A DNA stretch of 64,000 bases from Linanthus parryae (GCA_023055425.1 JALGPY010000006.1:76382435-76446434), one strand, 5' to 3'; positions 1-11,103 are shown, numbered from the stretch's first letter. The notes: generated from the sequence alone by a model not told the origin. Translations and numbers: made by a program.

Positions 1-599
1 TAATCGTGGAGTATATTTTATCTATGAATGCAGTTTTTTATTTCAGTTAATTTAATGTTTGTTTACATTGGTTTGTTGTCCAATCTGAAACACGCATCAT
101 TTAGAAGTTTGCATATAACATCAACGAATTTATTGTATCGGATTAATTATAGCATATTAGATGAATGATAAATCAGAATATGGAATCATAGCAATTTTAA
201 GCATTTCTAATGATGGATTGAGCGGAACGTTGTAAGTTACGAAGCAGTTTTACTGTGGTTACAATGGCGTGATTATGTACTTGTGTTATCCGGTCTGGAC
301 CAATACGTACATTTGATGCCAGAAATAGGTTATTTTCAATAGATTTAGTGATCGTAAATTTGACGTGTTAATTATTAATATGTTCGGAGGCAAGCGTAGA
401 TATACAGTACGATGTATTCGCAAGATTATATTTACAGCTTTGCTGACCCTTTTTGTTTCTTTTTCTCCTTTTTTTTTTTTTAAAAACATCCCTTTTGTCA
501 ATAAGTTATCCATTTAACCATGTTCAACAAAGCTCACCGGTTCAGTGCAAGAGAACTCGAAAATACGACTGGATAGCAATCTTCTCAAATGGGTAAATA
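1..599. other. No gene seen; AT-rich
   Basis: Nothing recognisable was found on either strand. The Helitron 3' terminus (CTRR preceded by a short hairpin, minus strand) was looked for and not identified. Confidence 0.5.
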
Positions 600-835
600 A
601 AATGAAATAACAGCTCTTAAGTGAGTGAATTATAAACTCTTCACAGAACTATTATTTATTTGAACATCAAAATCAGAAAATAACATGCATCGAGGGACGT
701 AGTTGCTGTAGCCTGTGTCGTGAGAGGAGGTTTAATGCTTACAAATTTCTAACTTGTCCTCGGCAATTAGATCTTGAACAATATTTGGAGCATCAAATAA
801 TATTTTGTAACGACTCTCCCTTGTTTTTAACATCC
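600..835 (-). pseudogene. Duplicated 3' end of the RNase H-like gene
   Basis: This stretch is a diverged direct copy of 1105-1340, the C-terminal end and 3' flank of the neighbouring RNase H-like gene. On the minus strand it still encodes DAPNIVQDLIAEDKLE, matching DAPDIIQDLIVEDKLE in the parent, followed by an earlier TAA stop near 732. No upstream part of the domain is present, so it is a fragment left by tandem duplication. Confidence 0.75.
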
Positions 836-1227
836 CCTTCATTGATAAGTCACATGTTTTACGGTGTTAAATGGAGTTCACTGGTATTCACTGTACGTCG
901 TCAGTTCATACCACTGGTGCTACAATGTATATTAGTTGATGTTTTAGATAATGCAAGCAATGCACTGTGAATGAGTAGAACAATTTCATCGTGACCTAAT
1001 AATGAGCCGTGCGATCAGGCAACGTATATTAGTTGACATATGGGTTTTTGGGCTTGAATTGACCAGGAATCAGGTCATTAGATTTATATCAATGTTATAA
1101 TAAAAATAAATTAACTAACAATGGCAAGTGAAATATAAACTCTTGACATAGCTGTTAGTTATTTGAAGATGAGAATTACAGAATACAACGGATAGAGCGA
1201 CGTAATTGTTGTAAAGATGAGATTGCA

Positions 1228-2040
1228 TTAGTCTGTGTCAGTTGAGGAGGTGTAACGCTTACAACTTTCTAATTTGTCCTCAACAATTAGATCTTGAATA
1301 ATATCTGGAGCATCATATAATATTTTGAAACGATCACTTTGTTGAGATCCCATAGAGGCAAGCTGCTGTGCGACACTGTTGTCCAGTTTTTCGATAGGGA
1401 TCAAGGCTATTTTCATGCGTCTGAGCAATGCATATCCATCATGGATCTCCTGCCTCATTGATAGTGGAGCAGTAGTCTGCAGATGAAAGATTTTGCTGGC
1501 CTCATAGTTGGAAGTCTCAATCTTGATTTCTTTCCACTCATTTTCATAAGCCGAATGAATACCTTGATAAATTGCCCACAGCTCACTTTCCAATTGAGAG
1601 ACCCCATCAATTCTTCCTATGAAACCAAGCTGCCAGTTTTCATTGTCATCGCGGCAGACACCCCCGATTCCACCGGTATTGGTTACCGGTGAGATGAAAC
1701 CATGCACACTTATCCTTATAACTCCTTCAAGGTAGAGAAATGAGTATTAAGATATATATCAGGTTTATATTTTAATTAATGTCGAAGAAAACATGATATG
1801 TCGTTGGCTAACTAATATCATAGAATATTGTGGCCGCATTACATTTTGAAAGTACCGTAGATAGCAAAACATGGTAACAAACTTACTGCGAGGAGTCAAA
1901 ATCGGAGGCGGAGGTGTTTCTTGAAATCGAGTTGGTGCAGTAACAAACTGCGAGAGTGATGGACTTGAAGCTGAGGAGCTTGCAATAGTTTCATTACTGG
2001 TTACTTCTTCCTCAGAGACTGCTCTTCTGTGTCTTGACAT
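1228..2040 (-). CDS. RNase H-like (RVT_3) protein, catalytic residues lost
   Basis: I read two exons, 2040-1887 and 1724-1228, joined across a GT-AG intron (1725-1886), giving 216 residues with no stop. Residues 1-51 are low-complexity (Ser, Glu and Pro-rich, with a PPPP run). From about residue 53 there is an RNase H fold of the type found in plant LINEs and free-standing RVT_3 proteins: I-R-I-S-V-H-G, then GGIGGVCRDD, then ESELWAIYQG. Of the four acidic catalytic positions only the glutamate (about E99) is kept. The first Asp is His59, the Asp normally in an IEVDS-like strand is missing from IETSN, and the C-terminal Asp is Gln (NSVAQQLA). It is therefore probably not a nuclease and may bind nucleic acid or be decaying. 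A catalytically complete relative lies at 9035-10435. The fold call is solid; the role is unknown. Confidence 0.65.
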
Positions 2041-2750
2041 TGTAGCTGTTTATTCTATGAATAGATAGTTTATGTTCCTTGTTATGTTGAATAATGGATC
2101 TATAGGTTTCATATAGAAGAGTTGAGGTGAAATGCATGGCAGATAATGCCAGATAAAACAGGACAATTGGTCCGTGACTTTGTCAGGCAATTCGTTTCTT
2201 TTAATTTGACTGTTTATACATTCACCACTCAGTCACTGTCATTGGATTCATATGTGGTATGAATGTGTGTATGGACAACAACAGTTCCGTAAACTATGCT
2301 GTCATTGTTCACATGTATGACAGAGGGTTTTTATTATAAGTGGTATGAATATGTGTATATAGGATGCTGACTCTCTGTGTAAACGCTATCTAACATGTGC
2401 AAACTGACGGCATATCCAAAACACTGAAGTTACTCAAGTTTTTCATTAACAGGTGTCCTTCATTACAGGTGCAGATTATAGTCCGTCATCGACGAAAGAA
2501 ATTGTGTAAATATTAAATTGACTGAGGACGTTGTAATATTATAACGGCAGATATGATTTCTTCATATCGTTTTATTATTACCTGCGGTAAAAGCAGAAAG
2601 CGGTACAATTTATAACATAACAGAACAAAGAGGAAACATCATTGTGAACAGTGCAATGCACTGTAGCAGCAATGTGGCAAACATTCGGCCGTCTTATTCT
2701 TCAGATACTGAGGAGCATTATCTTCGACTGTGCATGGAATATCAATCTGT
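2041..2750. other. Intergenic stretch, no gene seen
   Basis: AT-rich sequence between the two leftmost genes. I see no coding exon, repeat array or RNA gene here. Confidence 0.5.
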
Positions 2751-3720
2751 TTACCATGCATACTGAACTTCTTTCACAACCCATTTAGTTACCCTGTGGT
2801 TGTTTGGCGGCGTGCATTTGAACACACGAACATACACATTGTCATTTGCATTTTCCATGTTCAAGCCAACCAGTAGAGCTTCTTGTTCCTGAGAAAATAA
2901 TGCCGTTATTTGTGTATTACATAACTATGAGCAGCTGTATATTTCATATGAGTAAGTACCGCGCTGTGGTTGTAGTTGTTCGGGGCAAATTAGGTAATAC
3001 CTGTGGTGTCATTGTTGCTAGATTTTCAGCTGTGTTTCGGAGAAGGGTCTCCGCAGCCTGGCCGAAAATCATCACATCCATTATTCCAGTGTCATCTCGC
3101 AGTTCCACTATAAGGCGGCATCTGTGAAAATGGTATGTAATCATATTATACATGAATGTACCTGTGATGTGTCAATTGGTAGTGTGCAATTGTAGCCAAC
3201 GAATTTTGTTAATTTTAATGCATTCATCAGGTGTGAAATAATTAACCTGGGGCTTGTGTCGCATTGTATGTCATTACATACGGGACAGTATGGACGTCGA
3301 CGTTCACGATTGCAACGGTTACATGCATTGAACCAAGTGGTTTGACTTGTCGGAAAGATACGTGTTGATACCCTAAGCCAAGCTTCTTCATACATAGGCT
3401 TCTCAGTGTTGGATGAAGCCGGAGAAACAGAAATCAGAACGATGCATTATGAAATAAAGAAGTTTGAATGAAGTTAAATTATGATTAAGAAGAGAGATTG
3501 GAAACCAAAGGGCCGGTATATGCAAGAAGAAGAATTCCGTTAAAGATTGTATGTAGAAAATACTTATTGTAAATTCCGAAGATGAAAGTATATGCAGATC
3601 AAAAATATTAACACATAGATGGATAGCCTGGAATTTCACCGATTCTGTGATAACAATAATTTGAGGTTTTCTAACTTTACCAGTGACGCACGAACATCTG
3701 CAATCTTGGACGGCATCATC
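2751..3720 (-). pseudogene. RPA1-like protein, C-terminal part (second copy)
   Basis: Four exons homologous to the end of the RPA1-like gene at 11104-13371 are recognisable. They are an exon ending at 3681 (SKIADVRASL), 3401-3247 with a zinc motif (CNRC...CPVC), 3121-3001 (the final OB strands, VELRDDTGIMDVMIFGQ), and 2888-2751, which ends in VTKWVVKEVQYAW and a stop. All three junctions have GT and AG and keep frame, and the 121-nt exon has exactly the length of its counterpart. This corresponds to DNA-binding domain C of replication protein A 70 kDa. Upstream of about 3720 the frame breaks with in-frame stops, and domains A and B were not found, so the gene is truncated or its 5' half has decayed. 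Confidence 0.65.
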
Positions 3721-4686
3721 TTCAGTATACAACGGATTTGTTAGTTGTATATTGATTCAACTTCTGAATCTGAATCGTATTGCTTGCAATTTGATACTGA
3801 TTGTAGACATGGGAAGCAGTTCTTATATAGTTAGGTCTTGCATACCTGTGGTCACATATTCTGCAATCTATAATTAATGTAATTTCTAAATTCGATGTAA
3901 CCATTGCAAGTTGAATTTTCATCCTGTTATTTCCTATGTGTTGATCATGCCTTGAATTGACAATTCACATTTGTAGTTAATTTATTGTGCAATTTGCAGA
4001 GATGGTCACATGATCACAATTACTTCTGCACTATCTGATCAGCAAGTGCATTCCAAGAGGGTTCATATATCAATGAGATATTTGGAAGCTTCTTACCTAT
4101 TTGCATCTGAAATTGAAAAGAGATGCTCTGTAGAGACCTCTGCCAACCGTTCAATATCTGTGACTTTGTGTGTGCAGATTCAGTATGTGAGCAGGTGTAG
4201 TTCATGTTCATGATGTGGTAGATATTGCAACAAATGCATTATTTGAAGTTTGCATGTGTGGAATCTCGAGGCATTGAATTGTACAACAGCATGTGAGTGT
4301 TATAGTCTGATAGTATTCAATCCAATTTGACATTTGAAATACTGTTGTTACTTGTGTGCAAGATTTGCCTTTATTATTACTACAGCTGGAATTGTTGAGG
4401 TAGGTTGTGATTGAACATGCCAAGTTCAGTTGAAATAAAAGGGAACAGAGATTGTTACTTTGATATGTCACAATATATATGAAACATAATGTAACTTAAT
4501 GCATTAGATATTAAGCAAACCATAGCATGATGCATGTCATCAAAGTTATAGTTACATTGCAACATTAATTTGATATGTTTTTGCAAAGATAATAACATAG
4601 AATAATACTGGAACAGGTTAACAGAATGACGATGTTTAAAGAAATGTCTCGATATTCTTAGTACAGAGTACTGTCATACGTTGAGC
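3721..4686. other. Intergenic stretch, no gene seen
   Basis: No convincing exon on either strand. The first two-thirds of an RPA1-like gene would be expected here if the copy downstream were complete, but no OB-fold similarity could be read. Confidence 0.45.
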
Positions 4687-5613
4687 CTATGCTGGAAACA
4701 CTTTCACCCTAAATTTAGGCATGCTCGAATCAACTAATTCCACGGCACATGCATCTCCAGTACGTACATTAGCGCTTCTGGCAAATTGATACCAAGACAC
4801 TCGTCTCTTATCGCTGTTCTCTCCACCTGGGTATTTGCAACGGCAAGTCCAAGTTGTATTACCAGAAGTCCCTGTAATGTACACAACTGTTGTCCGCTCT
4901 TTCAAGTATGCCCTGCTGAACTTAATTGGTATATTCTGTAATCCAAACATGAGATTGTCAGTCGCTATCGTTGCAATTGAATACAATGCCGTTGTAAATG
5001 AAATTTAACATTGAAAGTTTACCAGTCCGCCAGAAGATTCCAAATGGGACTTCTGTATTTCAACAGCGAAACATGGCTTGTTGCAGTGAGCCTTGTAGGA
5101 ATTAGCCTTATTCAATGCACGAGTAGCTGCACACTTTCTTGCATTCAGGACAGAACCTCCAGCACTGTAATTTAGCTCTGATGTACCGAGACCATAGATT
5201 GTCACTTTGAATTTGGAATGTCCCTCGTACTTGAAAGTCAGCATGTGCCCAAATGAGAGCGAATAATGAGCTGCAAATTCCTTCCACCCTGTTGTCAAAT
5301 ATATGTCGTTACCTCTACTTTTCATTTTTATCTCCCACACTCGGCCATCTGGGACTACAAGCTCTGCATTAATTCCAAGATCGGATCGATGATGTTCCAC
5401 AAAGTCATCTGGCAGTCGCTGCAGTGAATAGATGCTTGAAATCTTTAATAAAACTATCTCTTATTAAAATTAATATTAGTGTTATTCAATTCAATTTCTT
5501 TCTAAAAGGCACACATATACATGTGTATATATACACACATATATATGTGACTTAAGGCCTACCAAGTTGTTGTTGTCTTCATCTCGATCCGTGATAACTC
5601 GGAAGAATTTCAT
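4687..5613 (-). CDS. Protein with two B3 DNA-binding domains (REM-like)
   Basis: Three exons, 5613-5563, 5418-5023 and 4935-4687, join in frame at GT-AG introns (5419-5562 and 4936-5022) into a 231-residue protein without stops. It opens with MKFFRVI and then LRLPDDFVEHH, the usual start of a plant B3 domain, followed by GRVWEIKMKS, a GW-x-F segment and FKYEGHSKFKVTIYG. A basic linker leads to a second B3 domain (NIPIKFSRAYL, then WYQFARS, then FRVKVFPA). B3 domains bind DNA as plant transcription factors, and paired B3 domains of this size are typical of the REM group. It has the same orientation as the Helitron genes around it and lacks decay, so it is either captured cargo or a maintained accessory gene. 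The start is chosen from the spliced MKFF reading; the internal ATG at 5400 would remove the first B3 strand. Confidence 0.75.
5508..5549. repeat. Alternating purine-pyrimidine AT-rich palindromic tract
   Basis: An (AC/AT/GT)-rich tract with overlapping inverted repeats such as ATATACATGTGTATAT. It lies inside the first intron of the B3 gene and could fold as a cruciform. Confidence 0.5.
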
Positions 5614-7526
5614 TTCCAGATAGCTGCAAGAGGAATATAGTAATCTGTATTACTGAATGTGGTACAGAGGTGACGATCTTAAACATATGCATGTTAATGC
5701 GTTCTCTTCATTTATGCTACATCAGCAACCGGTTGATCAGAAGTTGTGATATGGGGGTTGAAATACATGTATGATTATTTACTGAAACTACGAAAGATTA
5801 ATGTCCGTGTGAGTTAATTTGCACGAGATATTTTCTGAGCCACATCGTAATGAATTCACAGACTGATGCTATTTCTTTATAACTCTTCGTACGTAAAATA
5901 AAAATATTCAGTCGAAACTATCTGGTAGAAATTAAGTGCACCTAACATGATTCAATATGAACTGTTTTTGGTTTACGGAGTTACACCAATAAGTTTTGTG
6001 TTTAGTGACCTGGTATGTTCCCAAAATTGAGATATCTGGACTACTGTAAATTTGTAATAAATAATCAGTATTTGATTAGTGGGAGGCCTATATGTATTGG
6101 TATAATCACGTTCCATATGACTCAGTGGCCTATATGTATTGGGTAAATTATGGTTGCTATTTTACGCGTAAGCTAAATTGTATATATCTGCAAAGGCTGT
6201 CTTTCGAAGCTGATCTATTAGTGAGATTAACAACAGTAGATCCATGAATCTTGTACTTACAATTATTGCTATAATCACATTCCACATGACTACAATTTAA
6301 TCTATTAGTCAGATTAACAACATTAAATTCATGAATCTTGTACTTACAATTTCACAACATTTTTTTTCCTAATCATTTTTTTTTTATTTATTCTTTCTTC
6401 TTTATTTTTTATTTTTTTTTTTTACTGTCATTATCCAGCCAAATATACCAATGTGTGTCTTCAATTGAAACTAAAGATGAACCTCTTATCAACAAATATA
6501 TCTATTTCCATTGTGTACCAATCAGACAGATTTCGTCGCTATGTGGAGTGTACTATTTATAGATCAAGACATTGGTAGCATATCTGGAATAGAAATCACT
6601 AATATAACATATGAAAACAGTAGCACCCGATAAATGCCAATCATTTGTTCACAAAAGGGACTGAATATGAGTAATATAGATTTCTTCCTGTGAGCGATTA
6701 CACAGATAAAGAAGATGCTATTTGGAATCAGGTACCTGTAGAGTGAACCTGTGAGTCGCTGAGATCTGATGAATCAAGTTGGAGGATTCCCGACCTAAAC
6801 AATCACGAATAGGAATACTGTGAATAAGTAGATCGCTGTGACAAATACGGTATGATATCCAGTACCTGTTCGAAATTATGATTGCGATATAAGTTGTAAT
6901 ACCTGTTAGAGAAGAGTTAGAAATCACGGAAGATTTGGCTTGGAGGATGAAGTTGAAAGGCCTTCTTACCAGCACAACGAAGTTGGGTAGTTGTAAATGT
7001 AGGATGTGGATGTTGTTGTTTCAAATCATAAAGTTATCTCTGCTTTTGAGGTATCAGTGATAAATTTTAATAATGTTATTTTTCATTGTATTTCACAAAT
7101 TGGGTGTCCATAGACACTATATTGGCTGTCATGTGTAATAATCTTGATCAAGGTTTTTGCTTACTGACGTTATTTTTTAATGTTCTGAAGTAATGAATTT
7201 CATCTAGTTCAAATGGAAGTTGTTGGAAAGAAAAAAAGATGCACATCAAAACGGAAGAAGAAGAAGTTGAAAGAAGGGGGAAAAGAAAAATCCAGGAAAA
7301 AAAAGAAAAAAAAATAAAAAAAAAAAAAAAAATAAAGAAAAAAGAGTGGAAAAAATAGAGTGCCAAAAAAGAAAGGAAAAAGGAAAGAGATGTTACAAGT
7401 TGTTGACATCCCAAAATTATGAGGCACAAGTTACTACGAAATGGCTGCAACGTGAAATTGCAAGAGTACCGTAAAGACAACATTTAAAATCAAACATCCA
7501 GAATATGTTAACAGATTCATTTTCTA
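5614..7526. other. Intergenic, local duplication and homopolymer tracts
   Basis: No recognisable gene. A roughly 50 bp segment (CTATTAGTNAGATTAACAAC...) at about 6208-6262 recurs at about 6303-6351. A long T-rich tract lies at 6359-6423 and an A/G-rich tract at 7228-7388. The minus-strand stretch 6975-6718 contains several possible splice signals but encodes nothing I can identify. Confidence 0.45.
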
Positions 7527-7874
7527 CTAATCCTCTCCTGCGGTTGTTGGAGACCGTTTTCGCTTGGATCCCGATGATGACGTGCTGGATGTTACCGACC
7601 GCCTACTGGCAATGCTCATTCGCTGCAGTTTTTGAAGAAATTGCATCTGGATCTCGAGCTGCTGTTGCTTGAGAAAGGTTACTTTTCCCAGTATTTGTAT
7701 TTGACGCTCCACTCGTTGAATTTCCTTTTCAGTATCTGTGATCATTTCATCAACATTTTTACCACTGTTGAATATTTTGCGACAGATAGCTGCTCCCTCG
7801 GCCCTTCCTCTTGGGATGCTGCGTGTTTCCTCGGTTACGTTTTGCTCATTTCCGGTGTTACGGCAGCTTTCCAT
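7527..7874 (-). CDS. Small coiled-coil protein, unknown function
   Basis: A single-exon frame of 115 residues. Residues about 35-90 are strongly helical and heptad-like, rich in Glu, Gln, Lys and Leu (ITDTEKEIQRVERQIQILGK, then LKQQQLEIQMQFLQKLQRM). The tail is Ser-rich with a basic cluster, GSKRKRSP, that could serve as a nuclear localisation signal. I do not recognise the family. It lies between the RNase H-like and B3 genes on the same strand, which fits an accessory protein that oligomerises or bridges partners, but this is only inferred from position and composition. It could also be an exon of a longer gene. Confidence 0.5.
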   Translation of the reverse strand: MESCRNTGNEQNVTEETRSIPRGRAEGAAICRKIFNSGKNVDEMITDTEKEIQRVERQIQILGKVTFLKQQQLEIQMQFLQKLQRMSIASRRSVTSSTSSSGSKRKRSPTTAGED

Positions 7875-8183
7875 TGAAATATATCTGTCGTAATTTCGAT
7901 AATTACAAACTGAAATAAGGTATATATTTTGTAATGGTGAGTTGTTGCAGTATATAACTTACTAACGTGGATTACGAGCACAACACACGTGGTTGACCTG
8001 GCAATACAGAAGTGGATACTAACCTTGCATCCAGATTATACTTCTCTTATTTATCTGCACATTGTAAAGTAAGTTTGTTAGATTTGTGTATGTGGAAACA
8101 ATATCTTCAATTTATGCTAGTATATAATGGTTACCTTGAAGTGTTGCTCGGCAAATAGTTGAAATTGTGGAATACTAATTTAT

Positions 8184-8414
8184 ATGTGTTCTTTTAACTT
8201 GGTCTCCAAGAAATTTCAGAATTCTGTTGACAAGTGTCGTCAACCAGATCTTTTACTTTTTAGGAATACCAATCACAGTATAGGTGTAATGGGTGAGCTG
8301 ATGCATTGGTTCGTACAAAGTCATGATTGTCAAGCAGATTTTAGCAGCCACATGTGTGGCATGCATGGAACCTGTGCTGTTGCCTCATGTAATGGCTTAC
8401 TCACATTGCCTTGA
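8184..8414 (+). pseudogene. Possible F-box-type gene remnant
   Basis: A 76-residue plus-strand frame contains FNLVSKKFQNSV, then a run like QPDLLLF, and ends in ASCNGLLTLP. Plant F-box proteins show a similar order (LVSK-x-F, P-x-LLL, and later SCNGLL). No F-box start is readable upstream, and stops follow immediately. The match is short and may be chance. Confidence 0.25.
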
Positions 8415-9034
8415 ATTATCTATCACAATGTGCTGCATTCATTTCAATAGCAGTAGGGATATCTATTCTTTCCAACTGTTTCCTACTTTCTGGCTAGAAG
8501 CCATAAATTACCACATATTCTAATTAATATAAGAAATATTAGTCATAGTATTATTGCAATTTCGTGGAATGTAGCTATAAATTTGATACGTTGCATTTCT
8601 GATGATTTGTGGGCGTATTCATTCGAAAGTGTAGTACAGATAACAAAATAAATTGATTTTTGTGCATATGTCTTAATATATGTAATTAAATGTATATTAT
8701 ATTATACACAGCAACAACTGATTTGTCTGGGATAGTACTTCAGTTTATATACAGCTCCATTCCCAGATGAATTCATTGTGTAAATAAGTAGATTCGTGTA
8801 AATATTGAACGGAGTATTATAAAAGACCATTTTTTTTTTGATTTTTTTTTTCTTTTTTTTTTCTTTTATTGTAATTTCCTTTTTGGTGAGTGAACACTAC
8901 TTAGCCAAATTCCAATGTGAACGTGGATTGGTAAGAGTATCTGAATTCGCCGAAATTAACAACATTACATTACACAAATTATTCATGATGCTAGTGTTAC
9001 AAAATGAACCAGGTACAAATGGTAGAACCGGTTA
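8415..9034. other. Intergenic stretch with T-rich tract
   Basis: No gene seen. A T-rich tract with few interruptions lies at 8830-8868, just downstream (in minus-strand terms) of the larger RNase H-like gene. Confidence 0.45.
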
Positions 9035-10435
9035 CTACGCTCTACGGTATGTCTTCCCTTTTTTTTCTTGCTCGACAATATCCTGAACACGTTCAGGTAG
9101 ACCCGTTGTTTCGAATGCATAACATCCATCGTGATGTTTGAAAGCTACACAGAGTGCATCTGCCGCAGAGTTACCTTCACGATGGATGAATGTTATCAAA
9201 CATGATTTGAATTTTTTTTGTAGTTCTTTAATTTCTTCGATTTCGGCACAAACGTCTTCTGGGAAAACATGAGAACACACACCAGTTATGTGGTCAATAA
9301 TGTTTTTAGCATCGCCCTCTGCCCATATATCAAGCCAGTTCCGATCTAATGCATACTTCAAACCTTTGCACAGTGCTGATGCCTCTGCAAAGTCAGAGTT
9401 CTTCTCATGCTCAATTTCAGCGAAGGCATACACACAATCTCCTGCAGAATTCCGATATAGACCAGCACGAACTATGGTTGGCCAGGTTGGACGTTTGTAG
9501 TCGCAGTAGAATCCCCCATCGAAATTTAGTTTGATGATATGTTTTGCAGGAGGTGACCAGTGGATTCTAAGAGATGACGTAGATGGGGAGCGGATCTTCT
9601 TGCTCGTTGAAGAAGAGGATCCAGTTTCATTGCCGTTACCTGGGTTCGTAAAAGTATGATGACCTGGTGTAGAAGTCAAATATGGATTCTGTTGTCTCGG
9701 AGGAGGCAAGTTTTCGAGGAAGAATATACATTCATCATCAGCATTGTCTGAAGCATAGGTTGATTGCAGATCACTTTGGTAAACCAAAGCTTGCTCGGTG
9801 ATTTGCGGAAGGCAATCTGATGTGTGGGTAGGGAAATGTAAAGGTATTAATACTTGATGGTCTGGTATTGGAATTGGTGAACCATAATTCTGTGGTGAGG
9901 CTGAGTATGAATGTGATTGAGGGTGAATATTTGATGAAAGAGGGGAGTACTGATACTGGGGAGATGCAATGGAGTTGTAATAATTATATTGTGGAGGGGA
10001 ATTTGGTAGGGGAATACCTGTATTGTATGAACCATGGAGGAAATCTGTACAAGTAGGCGGCGATGCATAGAAGACTGGTGACCCTGGACTTCGCATTGGG
10101 GGACTGTTCCAGTGACAATTTTGCGGACTGTGAGAAAGTGCTACACCAACACCGTAAGCTGCATGCATAAATTCGTTGCCACTGTGAGACGATGCACGGA
10201 AAATTGGTGATGTCGGGCTGTGAATAACGTGAAATTGGTGATTTCCGGCATCATACATTGTGTTTCCAGTCATTGGATGATAGGGTGAGCTCATGTTAGG
10301 CTGCACTGTGTTGTTGGGTGAGAAGATGTGAACATAGCTCCCAGCTGGGATGCTTATTTCAGTGGTGGGAAGGTCTGTTAGCAAGGTGGTTAAATTCCAG
10401 CAAGAATGCTCTTCATCAGAATTGTAGCCTGACAT
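9035..10435 (-). CDS. Low-complexity protein with intact RNase H-like domain
   Basis: One uninterrupted exon of 466 residues. Residues 1-290 are low-complexity and rich in Ser, Pro, His, Tyr and Asn, with two imperfect 43-residue repeats (about 72-113 and 114-156, each SP-x-SP-x-F-x-AS ... SPPQ/SPQ). Residues about 298-446 form an RVT_3-type RNase H domain. All four acidic positions are readable: D306 in LNFDGG, E351 in FAEASALCKGL, D375 in WAEGDAKN and D426 in HREGNSAADAL. RNases H of this fold cut RNA in RNA/DNA hybrids; in plants many such domains are free-standing with unknown roles. The gene lies downstream of RepHel and the RPA1-like gene on the same strand, so a role in processing nucleic-acid intermediates is possible but unproven. 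Its catalytically broken relative is at 1228-2040. Confidence 0.75.
   Translation of the reverse strand: MSGYNSDEEHSCWNLTTLLTDLPTTEISIPAGSYVHIFSPNNTVQPNMSSPYHPMTGNTMYDAGNHQFHVIHSPTSPIFRASSHSGNEFMHAAYGVGVALSHSPQNCHWNSPPMRSPGSPVFYASPPTCTDFLHGSYNTGIPLPNSPPQYNYYNSIASPQYQYSPLSSNIHPQSHSYSASPQNYGSPIPIPDHQVLIPLHFPTHTSDCLPQITEQALVYQSDLQSTYASDNADDECIFFLENLPPPRQQNPYLTSTPGHHTFTNPGNGNETGSSSSTSKKIRSPSTSSLRIHWSPPAKHIIKLNFDGGFYCDYKRPTWPTIVRAGLYRNSAGDCVYAFAEIEHEKNSDFAEASALCKGLKYALDRNWLDIWAEGDAKNIIDHITGVCSHVFPEDVCAEIEEIKELQKKFKSCLITFIHREGNSAADALCVAFKHHDGCYAFETTGLPERVQDIVEQEKKGKTYRRA
9971..10222 (-). repeat. Two 43-residue repeats inside the RNase H-like gene
   Basis: The encoded segments share the order SP-x-SP-(I/V)F-x-AS ... 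F-(M/L)H-x-x-Y-x-x-G-(V/I) ... SP(P)Q ... NS, showing an internal duplication in the low-complexity N-terminal part. Confidence 0.6.
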
Positions 10436-10598
10436 GGTGAATAGATTGAGAAATAGTTCATGAAATGCTTACAGTCAATCTTGTAACATTATATAGGAGA
10501 CCTAGAAAGTGCAGGCCTTTGAAGTCATCTTGAAGCATGTGTACTAAATGTAGACAAGAATATTTTGTGTTGCTTATGAAATCTAATAACTGATGGAA

Positions 10599-10630
<32 letters not shown>

Positions 10631-11103
10631 GGTTTTTTCACTTTTCTTTTTTTCCTCTTTCTCTCTTCCTCACCAAAATTTCCAAGGATCGTTTATTGTT
10701 CTTATTCTGTGTACAAGCTATTATATTATACATATGTATTAGTATTATATCCCTGCAACTGTAACTTGTTGTAATATGGAATATCAGTTTAATTGACTGC
10801 AATTGTAAACATGGAGAACTTAATATAGATTAATATTAAACGGAAGGCAGAGGACGAATCTGTTCGAAGATGCAATAGTTTTTGGGAAAGAAGGGGGGTT
10901 GGGGGGGGGGGGGGTGGGGCAAAAGGCAGGGAGATAACAATGGAACATTACCATGATGTTATCTCCTTGCATTTTTTCCAGGTGAACAAAAGTTGTAGTG
11001 CTAGTGGATCACATCAGAGCTTCTATTGTAGTAATGCTTCTATGTACACATGTGGTTGCATACTTGATCTGCAGTTCGGCGCATACGCTGGCATTGTGTT
11101 CAA
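10436..11103. other. Intergenic, poly(T) and poly(G) tracts
   Basis: No gene seen. There is a pure T run at 10602-10630 and a G-rich run at 10892-10919 (G6, TT, G14, T, G4). Confidence 0.6.

Noticed and set aside
7209..7483. Phe-rich minus-strand frames
   Set aside because: Translation of an A/G-rich tract; composition only.
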